From assembly GCA_004194705.1 (NCBI GenBank), contig SADC01001371.1, forward strand, positions 1-64,000: 64,000 bases of DNA, written 5' to 3'. Positions 1 to 11,523 of this stretch are shown piece by piece. The position numbers and the translations under genes are program-made. The stretch is from Ditylenchus dipsaci. Its lineage: Eukaryota > Nematoda > Chromadorea > Rhabditida > Anguinidae. Below the pieces are notes generated by a model that saw only the letters and a list, made by a program, of their open reading frames with translations, did not search any database and was not told the origin of the DNA. Position 1 is the first letter of the stretch, and each line of letters opens with the position of its first letter.

Positions 1-1580
1 GTATATAACAATCCTTCTTAGCAGAATGGGTGTAGCGTATGGCGCCCGGTGCCGAAAAAAGCATCGGCACAAGTGCGGCACCGGGCGGCGCACCGGGCAG
101 TTCATCTATAAAACGACCCTAAAATCCCTTAAAATGCTCATATGCAAAATATATCAGCCATATTCTGTAGCGGAGAAATTTCTCTCACGAAAGATGTATC
201 ATCCATATCTGTGTAACGATTTCAAGTAAATTCAAATCGCTGCCGGTGCCAAAAAACGCAAAACATCGTTAACAACACTGGTGCTGTTGATGCCGAGGAA
301 ATGCTCGATAAATTGATTCTCAATTTTTTAGGTTTTAGATTTGGATCTTGCATTCTGGCAAACATTATTTTTTCTCCACTATATGAAGTTTTTTAATTTA
401 GGGGCCCCAGCCTGGAGTGTTAGTACGAGAAAGTGGTAGCAAGGCAGGGCTAGGTATTGGTGGTGCTTGTAGTCTAACTGCTAGTACTAATTCGATGCTT
501 TTCAGGTGGTAGTACGCAGGGTGTAGTGCATATTTGATTGGACAAGGTGGTTCAGACCATGTTGCAGAGATCGATAGTACATATTAATAAATTTGTACTT
601 ATTGTGAAACTAAAATCTCATTTTTCAAATTCAAAATCTTAAAAAGCAATAGCATGGGATAGAATAGAATACTTCTCCGAAATATCCTAAATGTCTCACT
701 TCTCTTTAGCAAACGTACTTGTTCTCTAAGTTTTGAGATCGAAGCCTGCCTGGTGGAAGGTGGATCGTTAACTTAATTTCTCGTACCAGCACATGGCACC
801 ATTTCGTGGAATCGATGCAATCATTTCAGCTCTGCTTTGCTGTTTTTAAGCTTTGCTAATTTCAAGCAATCAAAAAAAATTAAACCAGCCCAAATGACGC
901 GTACTTAGTCTTATATCGCCTCAACCTCTATAGCTTTTTGTTTATCTGTCAACGCGTTTGGTGACTTTCTAGAGTTAAAGTTTCATGATAATCAGATAAA
1001 AATATTTTTTTGAGTACAATACCTGGTTATTCCATCTGGGTAGGCTAGGCCAGCGTATGTTAACCGGGACTAACAAATGTCTTACACACTTTTTCCGGGG
1101 TCTGGACCGATATTTGGCTACTTTCATTATCGCGTTATAAGAAAAATTTTATAGGGGGGGGGGTATCCTTATACTACGGTGGAAAATTTTATCAAAAATT
1201 TAGGTTGTGTGTTCATGGCTTTCCCGTTTCAAACATACTCTTTTCTTGCTGAGTCAAAGGTTCGCAAGCTACCAGTTTGTTGAAGCGATTTTAGTGAAAA
1301 TTATATATTTCCATCTGATGCCACATGCATTCTGACTCTAGAAAGTTGTAGCCCTTTTGAGACAGCCCTTTTGAGTAAGCTCTTTTGAGAAGTCAATAAA
1401 ATGGGTAGAGGGATAGAGGAGATGGAAACGAACGAACAGAAATATATTATACTGGTTCACTTTCCTTTTTGGATGGTTATTTGGCTGCACTTCAGAAAAA
1501 CGTTAACTTTGCAAAGGTTGACCAAGGAAGAAAATAGCACTATCGATGGGTAGTATTCGGTATTATTTGGACTGACGTTT
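1..1580. other. Repeat-derived intergenic DNA, no gene seen
   Basis: No open frame longer than about 70 codons with recognisable content is present on either strand. A GC-rich patch near 40-105 repeats a short GGCGCACCGGGC-like word. A degenerate telomere-like module (GTAGGCTAGGCCAGCG) lies near 1040-1060 and recurs elsewhere in the window. A run of nine G sits near 1147. Confidence 0.5.
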
Positions 1581-1614
1581 TTGCAATTTCATTTACATGA
1601 TTATTTACGGGTAA

Positions 1615-2275
1615 GCTTTTCCTTGCTGCAAAAAGACTCTTTTTTTGCTCCCAAAGGACTTTTTTGCTGCAAAAAGACTTTTTTGCGCCAAAAGACTTTT
1701 TTGCTGCAAAAGGACTTTTTTTTTGCTCCCAAAAGACTTTTTTTTGCTGCTAATTTTGGGGTAAAACGGAATTTGCAGCTATTCTCGTAATTTTGCAGCT
1801 AATTTTTGTTTAATTTTTTTTTCTTAAATTTGTTAACTTTTTTCAAAGGTAATACGCCGTCATGTAGCCCTACGATTCTAGTTTCTAGTGACGTGTCATT
1901 TATTGCACCATCTCTGAAAGAAGTAGAGCAAAAATGAAAGTATGAATCAAATATTTTTTTATTTGCTCCATACTTTTACTTTTTTGCTCTACTTTTTGTA
2001 AAGAAGTGCAATAAATGACACGTCACTAGAAACTAGAAAAGTAGGGCTACATGATGGTGTTATTACTTTTGAAAAAAGTTAAAAAATTTTGATAGAAAAA
2101 AGGAAAACATAAATTGCTGCAAAATTACGAGAATTAGCTGCAAAATTACGAGAATTTGCTGCAAAATTCCGTTTTACCCCTAATTTTGTCTGCTGCAAAA
2201 AGACTTCTTTTTGCTGCTAAAATACTTTTTTTTGCTGCAAAAAAGACTCTTCGTGCTGCAAAAAGACTTTTTTGG
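1615..2275. repeat. Fold-back element with TTTTTGCTGCAAAAAGAC arms
   Basis: Near-perfect inverted arms meet around 1955. The outer parts are irregular tandem copies of a GCTGCAAAAAGACTTTT word and its complement. The inner parts carry the CATGTAGCCCT module (near 1861, complement near 2043) seen in many other fold-backs of this window. There is no coding content. The same GCTGCAAAAAG arrays reappear at 5717-5830 and 7090-7410. Confidence 0.7.
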
Positions 2276-2476
2276 CATAAGAGCGTTTAGGCAATTTTTG
2301 ACAAATGTCCAAAAATTGCCTAAACGCCTTATCATAATGCCAGGATTTTAAATTTTTAAAATCATTTTTATTTTTCCAAAGTCGGATGTATTTTTAAGGG
2401 CTGTACACGAACTCGTAAAAACTCGAAAAACAGACAATTCGTAATTAGACAATTCGTTTATTTTTGCTTTATTCAG

Positions 2477-4388
2477 ATGAAAGAATTTTCCTGGACTAAC
2501 ACTGATGTGGTCGAGAAGTTGCAGCAGCTAAAAAACAAGGAAGTAAAAACCGAAGATGTCGATGCGTACTTCAAGCTGCAGTATAACAAGAAGTGCGCCT
2601 AAGACCCTATTCAGACACATGCCCAAGAAAGCTGCGTTACATCATACCTAAGCCAAGAAGTCGTCGTGTAAGCTGTATACCTTTTTTTATTTATTCTCAT
2701 ATCGTTGTTGTTTATAGGCGCTACAAACTAAGTTCGGTAATGAAATGGTTGCAGTCAAGAGAACACTGGCTACCGGCTATACAAGAAGTTCGAAAGAGTC
2801 TATTTGTATGTATTGACTGCAGAAAGTAAATTTCCCTGTCTAGAATGATGCGTAATATTTAGTTGAAAGTTTTAGTAGTGAAGTTCAACCAGCCCTGCCT
2901 ATGCTAAGAGAAAAGGACAGTCAATTTTCACTCAACCAGGGTGCTCATGCTAAAGAATGCGTCTTCGTCCAATCAATGAGCTGATAGCCAAGAGACATTG
3001 ACAGAGTGATGAGAAAAAGATGTCGAAGAAAATCCATGATGAAGCCTCAGAAGCGCACGTAAAAGGACAGCGGCATGCTTTGAAAATTGCTGTCCAGCAG
3101 GGCAAACAGGAAAGAGCAACATCTATCGCTATTCGATTCCCATCATGGCACAAGTCAGAAATGCGTATTACGCCGAAGAGAATGGCTGCAACAACCGTGA
3201 GAGATCCTTTTTTGCCGCCAAAAATATACGAAACCACTTTTGGTCTTTTGTATCTGAAAGCATGAGAGGTATGTCAATAATTGTTTTAGATAACCCTTGG
3301 TAGCTTAATGTGTTTCCAGGTGGCTTTCCTTGGCCGATAAGAAAAATGGACTGGTTGTATTCGCTTCGGACGATGATTGCAAGCCTGCGGCTCAATGTGG
3401 TCTATTGATGCAGATGGTACTTCGCTTTGTGTCCAATAGGCTTCGCTCAGTTGTACGTGATACATGGACTTGTATATTTTTATTCTTAGCTCTTATTTAA
3501 TTGTGTTACTTGCTATTTTCAGTTCAAAGGCGAATGGATAGCAATCGCTACTTGCTGATGAATAATCGTCTGGAGGCCAGCTACAACGTCATCTTCCAGC
3601 ACTTGCAAGCAAAATGGTTGAGTTGGGAATCAAGCGATCTTTAAAACATTTCATTGCGATTATGAAAAAGCCGAGATGGGAGCAGCAATAAAATCATTTG
3701 GACTTGAGGTAGGTATATTGGTTTTTCATTATAATTCAGTGTTGTATTTTGAGGTTTTAGAAGATTCGAGGATGTCTGTTCCACTATACAAAGGCAATCT
3801 TGCGCAACACAAATCAGCTTGGCTTTCAGCAAAAATGAATGATGAAAACTTCACCGTCTGATTCGAATGACAATGGCTCTTCTCTTCTTCCAAAGGACCA
3901 AGCAGCATCATCATGGAGGGACCATCTTAAGCCCGAGCTTGAACACGCTAGTGCATCGACTTTTTGCAATTATTTTGAAGGGCAGTGGCTCAAAAAAAAG
4001 CGAGTTTGTGGAACTTTATCGTATGCGTCATCGAACTACCAATGTTTGTGAGTCTTACAACTCCTTCTTGAAGCGGTTTTTTCAGCTTTTCTTTGTTCCT
4101 TCACTGACTTTTTTTTCAGCCGAAACGGTGCATTGCGACGACTAGGATGCACTTTGCTGTACCAATTCCTGCAAAAGCTCCAATATCAGCAGTCCGTGCG
4201 CATTATGCAGTTGCAAAGTGGAGAAGAACCGAGACCGCCAAACAAAATTTATGCAGCCATGAATGAGAAGCTTGATCATCTGTGGGCCGAATATGAAGTT
4301 GGTTATTTGTTATTTTTGGATCTTTTTTTTTAAGATTTGCTTCAGGAGAGCACTGCTGATGCTATGCACGATTTGAGTTGCCTTCCAA
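2477..4388 (+). pseudogene. Decayed MULE transposase
   Basis: Pieces of a Mutator-type transposase occur in order on the plus strand, separated by frame changes and short introns. A start after an acceptor (ttattcag) begins MKEFSWTNTD at 2477. Near 3395-3460 a WSIDADGT motif and IGFAQLYVIHGL match the family's DGTF...QLY.iHg core, one frame apart. RLEASYNVIFQHL follows near 3570, then AEMGAAIKSFGLE near 3670, KIRGCLFHYTKAI near 3763 and YRMRHRTTNVCESYNSFLKR near 4018-4075. The catalytic-domain order is right, but the frame is lost at least three times, so it cannot encode an active enzyme. No clear N-terminal zinc finger was found. Confidence 0.75.
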
Positions 4389-5121
4389 TACGCTAGATTT
4401 TCTTGCCGCAGCTAGCCAGCTTCTTGCCAGGTCCGAGAAGAGGGAAAATCGAAAGCCATGAAAAAGAAGGCTAAGACAATGCGAAAGGTTGTGGCTCGAT
4501 CGGTGAAGCGTGCTTCTGAGGTAATGATAGTAGAAGAAGTTGCAGCGCCTCTAAGACAAAGATATCCCTGGGAGCAAGATGTACGAGAGAATTCTTTCCA
4601 GTCAAACCGAATGGTCACTGCTTTTATGGGTTGGTTATTACATTGAATTTCATTAATGTCTTCATTAAATTGCTTAGATCAATAGCGTTAATAATCTATG
4701 GCAACGAGCAGGACCAAGGAAGAGTGCGTCGAGAGCTGATGGCCTACTTGGACATGAACCGAAAAGAGAAGTGGGTAAATTGGATTTGCCCAAAAGAAGA
4801 TATCGATGATTACATTGAGGATCATGTGGCTACGCCGGAAGAACACTTGCTGAGCAGAAGCACTGGAAAGCACGCAGCAGTTGGTTCTTGCAACTCGTCT
4901 CTACCACCGCAACTTCATCGTGTTTCAGCCAGATGAAAGGACGAAGTTCTTACATTTCTCGGCCGTCTATGAAGATGTAAGCTTTCCTTTATCGTAAAAG
5001 ATCACTGATAGTTATGATTGCCGTTATTTCAGTTGAGGACTCCTCTGGTGGAAGGCCCACTTCGATTATCCGCTACAAGAACAGCCACTTTGATGTTGTG
5101 CGCCAAAGAAAGAAAAAATGA
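4389..5121 (+). pseudogene. OTU-like cysteine protease domain in a Mutator element
   Basis: Downstream of the transposase, PNGHCFYG (near 4602) is joined over a short intron to SIALIIYGNEQ (near 4681). This matches the OTU Cys-box DGNC.fr....a.yG with D and N replaced by N and H but Cys kept. YHRNFIVFQPDERTKF (near 4902) corresponds to the central OTU strand. After another intron NSHFDVVRQRKKK and a stop (5119-5121) give the catalytic His motif. Cys and His are therefore both visible. A basic linker rich in KRxxK precedes the domain. The frame between transposase and linker is broken near 4395. OTU proteases remove ubiquitin; a role in transposition is inference. Confidence 0.7.
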
Positions 5122-5885
5122 AAAAACCAAAAGTTAAAAAATGTTGCTGTTGAACTGTTTCCATGCTGTTATTGGTTCGAAGTCGAATAAAGTTTGAAGC
5201 GTTTAGTGAGTCTTTTGAATTTAAAGTGTCTAGTACGTGAGAATATAAAAAAAGTTCTGGTGCAACCACCGTATAGAAAACCGAAAGTGAAAACTGTCTA
5301 ATTCATATCCGTCTAAAATATTACTCTCATGTTTTTTAGTCTCATGTTTCTCAGTTTTTAAAATCACATATTTTTCCTCATTGGGTGAGCCAAATACCTG
5401 AGGAGTAAAAAAACAACGTCAATCAATATGCACCATATACCGTATTTTCTCTAATAACTCACCCTGCTCTAATAACTCACCCCTCAACTTTGTTAACTCA
5501 TATCCCAGCCAACCGAAAATATTTTGCGAAGCTGAGAGCCCACATAAACTTGAAGTACACATAGAGAGCCAAAAAAATAAGAGCTCAATACGTAAAAAAT
5601 ACACTCGACTATATAAAAAGTAATAATGAATTTAAAAATTTAAAATCCTTGGCATTATGATAAGGCGTTTAGGCAATTTTGGGACATTTGTCCAAAAATT
5701 GCCTAAACGCCTACGCACCGACTTTTTTTGCTGCTAAAATACTTTTTTTTTGCTGCTAAATGCTTTTTTTGCTGCAAATATTTTTTTGCTGCAAATATTT
5801 TTTTGCTTCACATGCCTTCTTTGCAGCATTTTTCACTAGAAATATCAATTATATACAGAAAAGTTTAGGAAGGAAGAGGCAAAAT

Positions 5886-5956
5886 GGTGGTGGCAGGAAT
5901 CGAACCTGCAGCTTTCAGTTGTCCGGGCTGATGTGCTACCATTACACTACGCCGCC
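5886..5956 (-). pseudogene. tRNA-like sequence, copy 1
   Basis: On the minus strand an A-box-like TAGTGTAATGG and a perfect B box GGTTCGATTCC are correctly spaced in 71 nt, with a five-pair T stem. The acceptor stem has two C-A mismatches, and the anticodon arm (TCAGC, loop CCGGACA, ACTGA) lacks T33 and has a mismatch. I cannot assign an amino acid and regard it as a tRNA-derived pseudogene. Confidence 0.5.
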
Positions 5957-6311
5957 ACCTCTTCCTTCTTTTCCTAAGGGTCTATGCATATCTGCTCTCT
6001 TTACACCTCCCCCTATTTTTCTCAGACTGTCCTCAGTCTGCTATCATCTCTCTGGTTTTCTATGAGCTTACCATCAACTCTCTGGTTTTCTATGAGCTTA
6101 CCATCAACTTTCTTTTGCTCGAAACATCTTGCAGGCGTTGCTGCGGGACACCTCGCAGGCAAAGGGACTGACCTAGACAGAGCAGATAACTACATAGACC
6201 CAGTGGACCCCAGAGATCATAAGACTTTATGTTGTGAACTTTGTTCACCATCCTCCTTCTGGCTGAACCACTCGCTGCTACCAGAAAAGTTTAGGAAGGA
6301 AGAGGAAAAAT

Positions 6312-6382
6312 GGTGGTGGCAGGAATCGAACCTGCAGCTTTCAGTTGTCCGGGCTGATGTGCCACCATTATACTACGCCGCC
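6312..6382 (-). pseudogene. tRNA-like sequence, copy 2
   Basis: A near-identical second copy of the 5886-5956 unit. It lies in a direct repeat of about 145 bp that includes flanking AGGAAGGAAGAGG and CTAAGGGTCTATGCATATC. The same structural defects are kept, so the duplication followed the decay or the structure is maintained for another reason. The copies are about 426 bp apart inside one fold-back. Confidence 0.5.
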
Positions 6383-6924
6383 ACCTCTTCCTTCTTTTCC
6401 TAAGGGTCTATGCATATCTGCTCTCTTTACAATACATATTTTGCGGTCAATTTGTCTAAAAATTTTTATTATTTCTTAGGAACGAATAAACCATGCTATT
6501 CAACCCAAAATTGTGTGCTGAAAACAGTTTGCTGAGACCAAAATCCTGTTTTGACTAACTAGAATCTGAAAAAACGGTACCCACTTTAAGGTAGTCAGCA
6601 CTTATGCACTTCACATGCCTTCTTTGCAGCATTTTATAATAATTTGAGAAAAGTGTTTAAACATCTCATAAGTAAGTGTTTTACGCAAGTTTTAAAGTTT
6701 TTATTTAATTTTTGCCCCTGAAATGCATAATTACTAGGTAGTCGACCTTAAAATTAAATGAATCATTCAGATTGAGCATATAAATAATTATATCATGCCT
6801 AGAAGAGTGCCTCGAGTATTATAGTGTATATGAAAAGTCAGTTTTTGTCGCGAAATTTTCAGGCAGTACTTAAGTTCTTCAGCCGGACCCCACCTGGAGA
6901 ATAAGGGACTACCTAGGTTTCCAA

Positions 6925-7066
6925 AGTGTGATTGATTGACCTGTGGACAAATTGACGTGTGGACGAATTGGCGAATGCACAAATTGACCGTGGACGCATT
7001 GACTGTGGACGAATTGGCGGGTGCACGGATTGACCGTGGACGTATTGACTGTGGACGAATTGACCG
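6925..7066. repeat. Tandem repeat of about 18-21 bp
   Basis: Seven or so imperfect copies of a GTGGACGAATTGAC(C) unit run head to tail. It sits inside the 5717-7410 fold-back. No coding function is inferred. Confidence 0.7.
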
Positions 7067-7481
7067 CAAAATATGTATATAATTGATATTTCTAGTGAAA
7101 AATACTGCAAAGAAGGCATGTGAAGCAAAAAAATATTTGCAGCAAAAAAAGTATTTCAGCCGCAAAAAAAAGTCTTTTTGCAGCACGAAGAGTCTTTTTG
7201 CAGCAAAAAAAGTATTTTAGCAGCAAAAAGAAGTCTTTTTGTAGCAGACAAAATTAGCAGCAAAAAAAAGTCTTTTGGGAGCAAAAAAAGTCCTTTTGCA
7301 GCAAAAAAAGTCTTTTTGGCGCAAAAAAAGTCTTTTTGCAGCAAAAAAAATTAGCAGCAAAAAAAGTCCTTTGGTAGCAAAAAGAAGTCTTTTTGCAGCA
7401 AGGAAAAGCATTGCCATTATTTACAACCATATACTGACAATAACTTCAAGAAGCAGAGCTGCATTTTGAGTATAATGCTGT

Positions 7482-7730
7482 ACAGTCTACTCTCGATATA
7501 GTGTAGGTGCCAAAAGTTCGCTCCCGCCTAGCGTCCGACACCTTTTTACCTCTATTTTTGAAGGCTCCTGCCAGTCGTCTTCGGCTAGTCTTGTCCGAAA
7601 TATTGCAAGGATTCTGATTTTGACGATCGTTCTTGTGAATGACAACTGTTTTGCCGAAGAGACCCACGCCTCTCGATATAGTGTAGCCTTATTTTCAAAA
7701 ATGGCTACACTATATCGAGTTCAATCCCTA
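7482..7730. mobile_element. Pogo/Tigger-type MITE remnant
   Basis: CAGTCTACTCTCGATATAGTG after a TA dinucleotide at the left, and CTACACTATATCGAG near 7705-7720 at the right, resemble pogo-type termini. An internal CTCGATATAGTGTAG copy lies near 7672. The right outer end is degraded. No transposase is present. Confidence 0.5.
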
Positions 7731-7955
7731 GTAGTGGCACACTATTTTTTTTGGCTTGTTTGGTCAGTTTAGAGGTAATTTGGGTCGCTCATTCCGAATC
7801 TGGCGTCCGAAAAGTGTAATTACTTCTAAACTGGCCAAAGAAGCCAAAAAAAATAGTGTGCCACTACGTGGGATTGAACCTGCAATACCGAAAAAACACC
7901 ATTTTTGGCCAAAAAACGCGAGCACTTACGCACTGCGCTATGGAAGCCACTTTTT
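7731..7955. repeat. Hairpin with adjoining tRNA-like 3' half
   Basis: GTGGCACACTATTTTTTTTGG at 7734 pairs with its complement ending at 7865, making a stem of about 50 bp. It is followed by a minus-strand T-arm-like segment (GGTTCAATCCCAC) and a longer region that could be a broken tRNA. The tRNA reading is weak. Confidence 0.4.
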
Positions 7956-9411
7956 CAAACCTAAATGGCTTAATGACAAAATGACGGCAAGAAGTAGGGC
8001 TACATTTTGAGTGTGAGGATGCGAATGTGTATGTAAATTAAAATTGGGGAAAAACGTCAGTTCGAGGATACTACCGAAAAGTACTGGTATGGTCCTATTG
8101 AGGATTTCACCGAGTTGGATTTTTTATATTTTAGCCCTAACTTTATACCAACTTTTCATCTGTATGATAGCTCAAATGAAAGCCCAGAAGCTTAGCTACA
8201 TTTTGACACTAAACTTGTAAATAAAAGGAGAAAAAATAAGGTCTGCAGCCAGTGGTAGTCGAACCTGTGACCTCAGGCGATGCGTATATAAAGTGCCCCC
8301 CCCCTTTAAGTGCCGTTATCTGGAAACGCAGTTTTGCTAGATGCCCCACGTACCAACAGATCCAAGTAGTCGTGGATCAAAGTTTTTTATGTTGAAGACT
8401 TATCAAGACTTCTTGGTTTGACAGTAAATAACGTTTTGCTAGTAATTTTACAGTTTTCATGAATTTCGAAACGTAAATGTACTACGGTCGAACCATCTTT
8501 ATAATGCTTGAATTAGAAGAGACAGAAACAGGTTTTGGAACATAAAAACGTGAAAACTTTTATTGATCCAAGTGGACGCCCACTTGGGTTTGTTAGTTCA
8601 TGAGACATACAGATGATCCAGCTACCAACATGGTCAGTCGCTAATTCTTAGGAATCGCCGTCTACCGCTACCCAAGTACCGCTACCTATCTGAGTAACAT
8701 CAACCTGAGCACTTATGCCTGGTCAGCACCTTGGTACTACCACCTGGGTACCACTTTACCAATACTACCATCTGGTCAAAACTGGGATTCCTGTGAGTCA
8801 ATTCACTGTTTCAGCATCATCAAATCGTGTCCAGGCAGTGTTTCCAGTTTTCGGTCTGTTTTGAAAAAGCATAGCTATATAGGCGAAAAAAAGTGCGCCA
8901 AAAAAAAGGCCAAGAAAATTTTTCAAATTAAATATGCCGCGAAAAAAACCGATAAATTCAATCTGCTTTTTCAAAACTATTGTGTTGGCATATTATTTTC
9001 TTCAGCTAAAAAAATTGCGGGAAAAAGCAGAAAAATTATTTCTGCTTTTTTGTTACTTGAGTTTTGCCGAGAACTTTTTGCCAACTGCGAAGCCATATGA
9101 GAAAATAACTATGCTTTTTTCAAGTTGTGAAAAAGCATAATTATTAATTATGCTTTTTCTAATGTATGGAAAAGCATAGTTATTTATTATGCCTTTTCCA
9201 AATTATGGAAAGGCATAGTTATTAATTATGCTTTTTTCTCAAGTTTCGTTTGGCCGACTACTATGCTTTTTAAAAGTGGCATAATAGAGCATGATAAATG
9301 GATGAAACAGATGAAGATGACTAGTACTGCTCTATGGTCCTAATTAAATCGTATTTTCTCTGTATGTTAGCCCAGAATCGTGTCGAAAGACTAGAATCGT
9401 GACTACACATT

Positions 9412-9890
9412 GTGGTCCTATCTAACTCCACACTTGGGTGGTCCTATCCAACCTCACACTTGGGTGGTCCCACCCAACCACACACTTAGGTGGTCCTATC
9501 CAACCATACACTTGGGTGTTCTTATCCAACCTTATACTTGGGTGATTCTATATATATATATTGTAGTACCCAGGTCGGGAAGTCTACATGCGGAGATTTT
9601 ACACTTTTTGGGTCGAGTACCTCAATTACGAGTAGGATCCAAAATTTTTGAGTCTTGTACTTGGTGAAGATCAAGATGGCTAATGCTGTGTTATAGTCCT
9701 AATTTAATTTATTTTTTGTCTGTATATTAACTCAACGAAAACCTAGAATCCGGGTTACACACACTGCGGTCCTACCCAATCATACACTTAGGTGATCCTA
9801 TTCAACCTCATACTTAGGTGGTCTTATCCAGCCTCATACTTAATTGGTCCTATCCAACCTCCTACTTAGGTGTTCCTATCTATATTGTAG
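9412..9890. repeat. Minisatellite blocks, about 25-bp unit
   Basis: Two blocks (about 9412-9545 and 9768-9885) are built of a CACTTGGGTGGTCCTATCCA-like unit, five or more copies each. An open frame across the first block reads only this repeat and is not taken as a gene. Confidence 0.7.
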
Positions 9891-10372
9891 TACCCAGGTA
9901 GTAAATTGTTGGTATGGTGTAGGTAGTTTTCGGTATTTTGGAGTGGTTTGCGGGGGGGGGGGGAGGGGTGGTTTAACGGTGGCATAGTCCGAAAATAGGT
10001 TTCGCGGCGGAGCAGTTTTAGTATACACCCTTCAAATTAAAAATTTGAAAAAAAAATTGCCTTGGTCCGCCAAGCTAATTTGACTGAAGGGTGTATACCA
10101 GACTTGAGTGAAGGGTGTATACTAGAATTTAGCCTCTGCGGCTACAAAAGAAAACCAAAAAGAAAAGAACGACCCAAGCCATTTTTCAGTTCATCCAAGT
10201 GTATAACCACTTGACCAAGTCGACCTACCTAAGCGGACACAACCCCAACCCTATTAATCAACCAAAAACACACATAATATAGGCTTTTATTGACAACAAC
10301 GACGTTCAGTAACAACCGCTTAACAATAAAATTTCATAGAGACTGAGAAGCTTCTGTAATCTATGGAGATTC

Positions 10373-11523
10373 TTATTCTTCTTCATCATCGTCCCCATCA
10401 GAATCACCATCGGAATCTTCCTGCAATAAAAAAGACGCGTGGTATATCAAGTCAAAATGAATCTGATAAAAATAACACTGTCTTCATCCTCACCGAAACC
10501 GTCAAAACCATCATCCTCAACACACTCACTGGTAAAGAAGAGAACAGCACGCGGGACGATCTGATCACTAATGATTTCGCCAGTTTCGGAGTCTGCATGC
10601 ACAACAAGTTCGGCTTTGGGATAGAAATCAAATTTCACTGCATATTATTAAAAAATATAGAAATGAATTTTACATTAAGATCCTGAGACAAATCTTTGAG
10701 AGCAGCATCGAAGAAGTTGAATAAACTCTCGTTTGGCACATAAGTTTGGCACTTTGGCTCGTTTGGCAAGTTTGGCACATGGCACATTGGCACAGAAACC
10801 GAAAGGGTCGTCTATAAAATACAAAACTTGACACTGTGAATCACAAAGCACGTCTAACGTACCGTTGTCCGGAGCGGTCTTCAGCTTGTAATACTTGGTC
10901 AAGACAGTATTCGTGAAATAAGGATTCCCAGCAAAGTGAAATAGCAGCGAAGAGCCCTGGAATCTAAAGAGTAAACTACATGCGTAACTGGATCAAAGAT
11001 ACTCACAGTGGGATCCGTATGAACTTGCAACGAGATGTCGAGAAGAAACTTCAGGGTGGAGGCATCGTACTCATGGATCATATCACTGATCTGCGACATG
11101 TTGTTCATAGCATGGAACCAAAATCCCGGCGCTCCCTCGATGGTGTTCCCTCGATTGGAGAATTACTTTCCAACTTCTAAAAAAGGCGCTCCATGTTTGA
11201 AGATATAAAGACAGAAAAAGGGAAATACCTGAAGCTCATCCTCGTCAAGGTTCCGAATCAACGGAACGTCACACTCCTCATCAGCAGGCTCATGTTCTCC
11301 AACGACAACGGCTTCGCGCTAGAAACGGAATACTAATGGCATAATTAAGTCAGCGGAAAATAAAATCAACTGACCTTGAGATTGATGGCATTGAACAAAG
11401 GTTGATTTTCCTTCTCAAGCTCATGAACTCGATGATAGAACTTGCTTTCCAAGTCGATACTCTCCAATTGGTACTTCTTAAGAGCTCGCACGCGACGCTG
11501 CACTTCTGTCTGTCGATCATCAA
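10373..11523 (-). pseudogene. NAP1-like nucleosome assembly protein fragment
   Basis: Minus-strand exons read like nucleosome assembly protein 1, a histone H2A-H2B chaperone. In order: VQRRVRALKKYQLESIDLES and KFYHRVHELEKENQPLFNAI (11523 downward) match the NAP helix; IEGAPGFWFHAMNNMSQISD (near 11130) matches the family's GIP.FWLTAM; then NPYFTNTVLTKYYKL (near 10880), SLFNFFDAALKDLSQD (near 10710), SDQIVPRAVLFFTSECVEDD (near 10540), and a last exon ending in an acidic tail with a stop at 10373-10375. Introns are kept, so it was copied as DNA, not from mRNA. No start exon is visible. A GTGCCAAACT tandem tract near 10740-10800 replaces about 25 residues and shifts frame. It lies wholly inside a hAT-ended element. 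Identity of the family is firm; function is unlikely. Confidence 0.8.

Larger units (their letters stand above)
2274..5712 (+). mobile_element. Mutator-like element with hairpin-bearing TIRs
   Basis: About 85 bp at 2274-2360 reappears inverted at 5631-5712. Each copy contains its own hairpin, GCGTTTAGGCAATT then GGACAAATGTCC then the complement. Between them lies one decayed reading unit: a MULE transposase domain followed by an OTU-like domain. I could not define a target-site duplication because both sides run into GCTGCAAAAAG fold-back repeats. Terminal repeats that themselves form hairpins are known for the animal Phantom subclass of Mutator elements; assignment here is inference. Confidence 0.7.
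5717..7410. repeat. Large fold-back with GCTGCAAAAA arrays
   Basis: The sequence at 5720-5855 (GCTGCTAAAATAC arrays, then a GCTTCACATGCCTTC segment) is found inverted at 7072-7410. The span between holds a duplicated tRNA-like block and a short tandem repeat. No protein-coding region is evident; frames across the arms only read the simple repeats. Confidence 0.65.

Noticed and set aside
8245..8290. tRNA-like segment with GGTTCGACTACC
   Set aside because: The T stem does not pair and no upstream half is present.
9410..9667. 85-aa frame rich in HTWVVP
   Set aside because: It reads through a 25-bp minisatellite; no start context and no homology.
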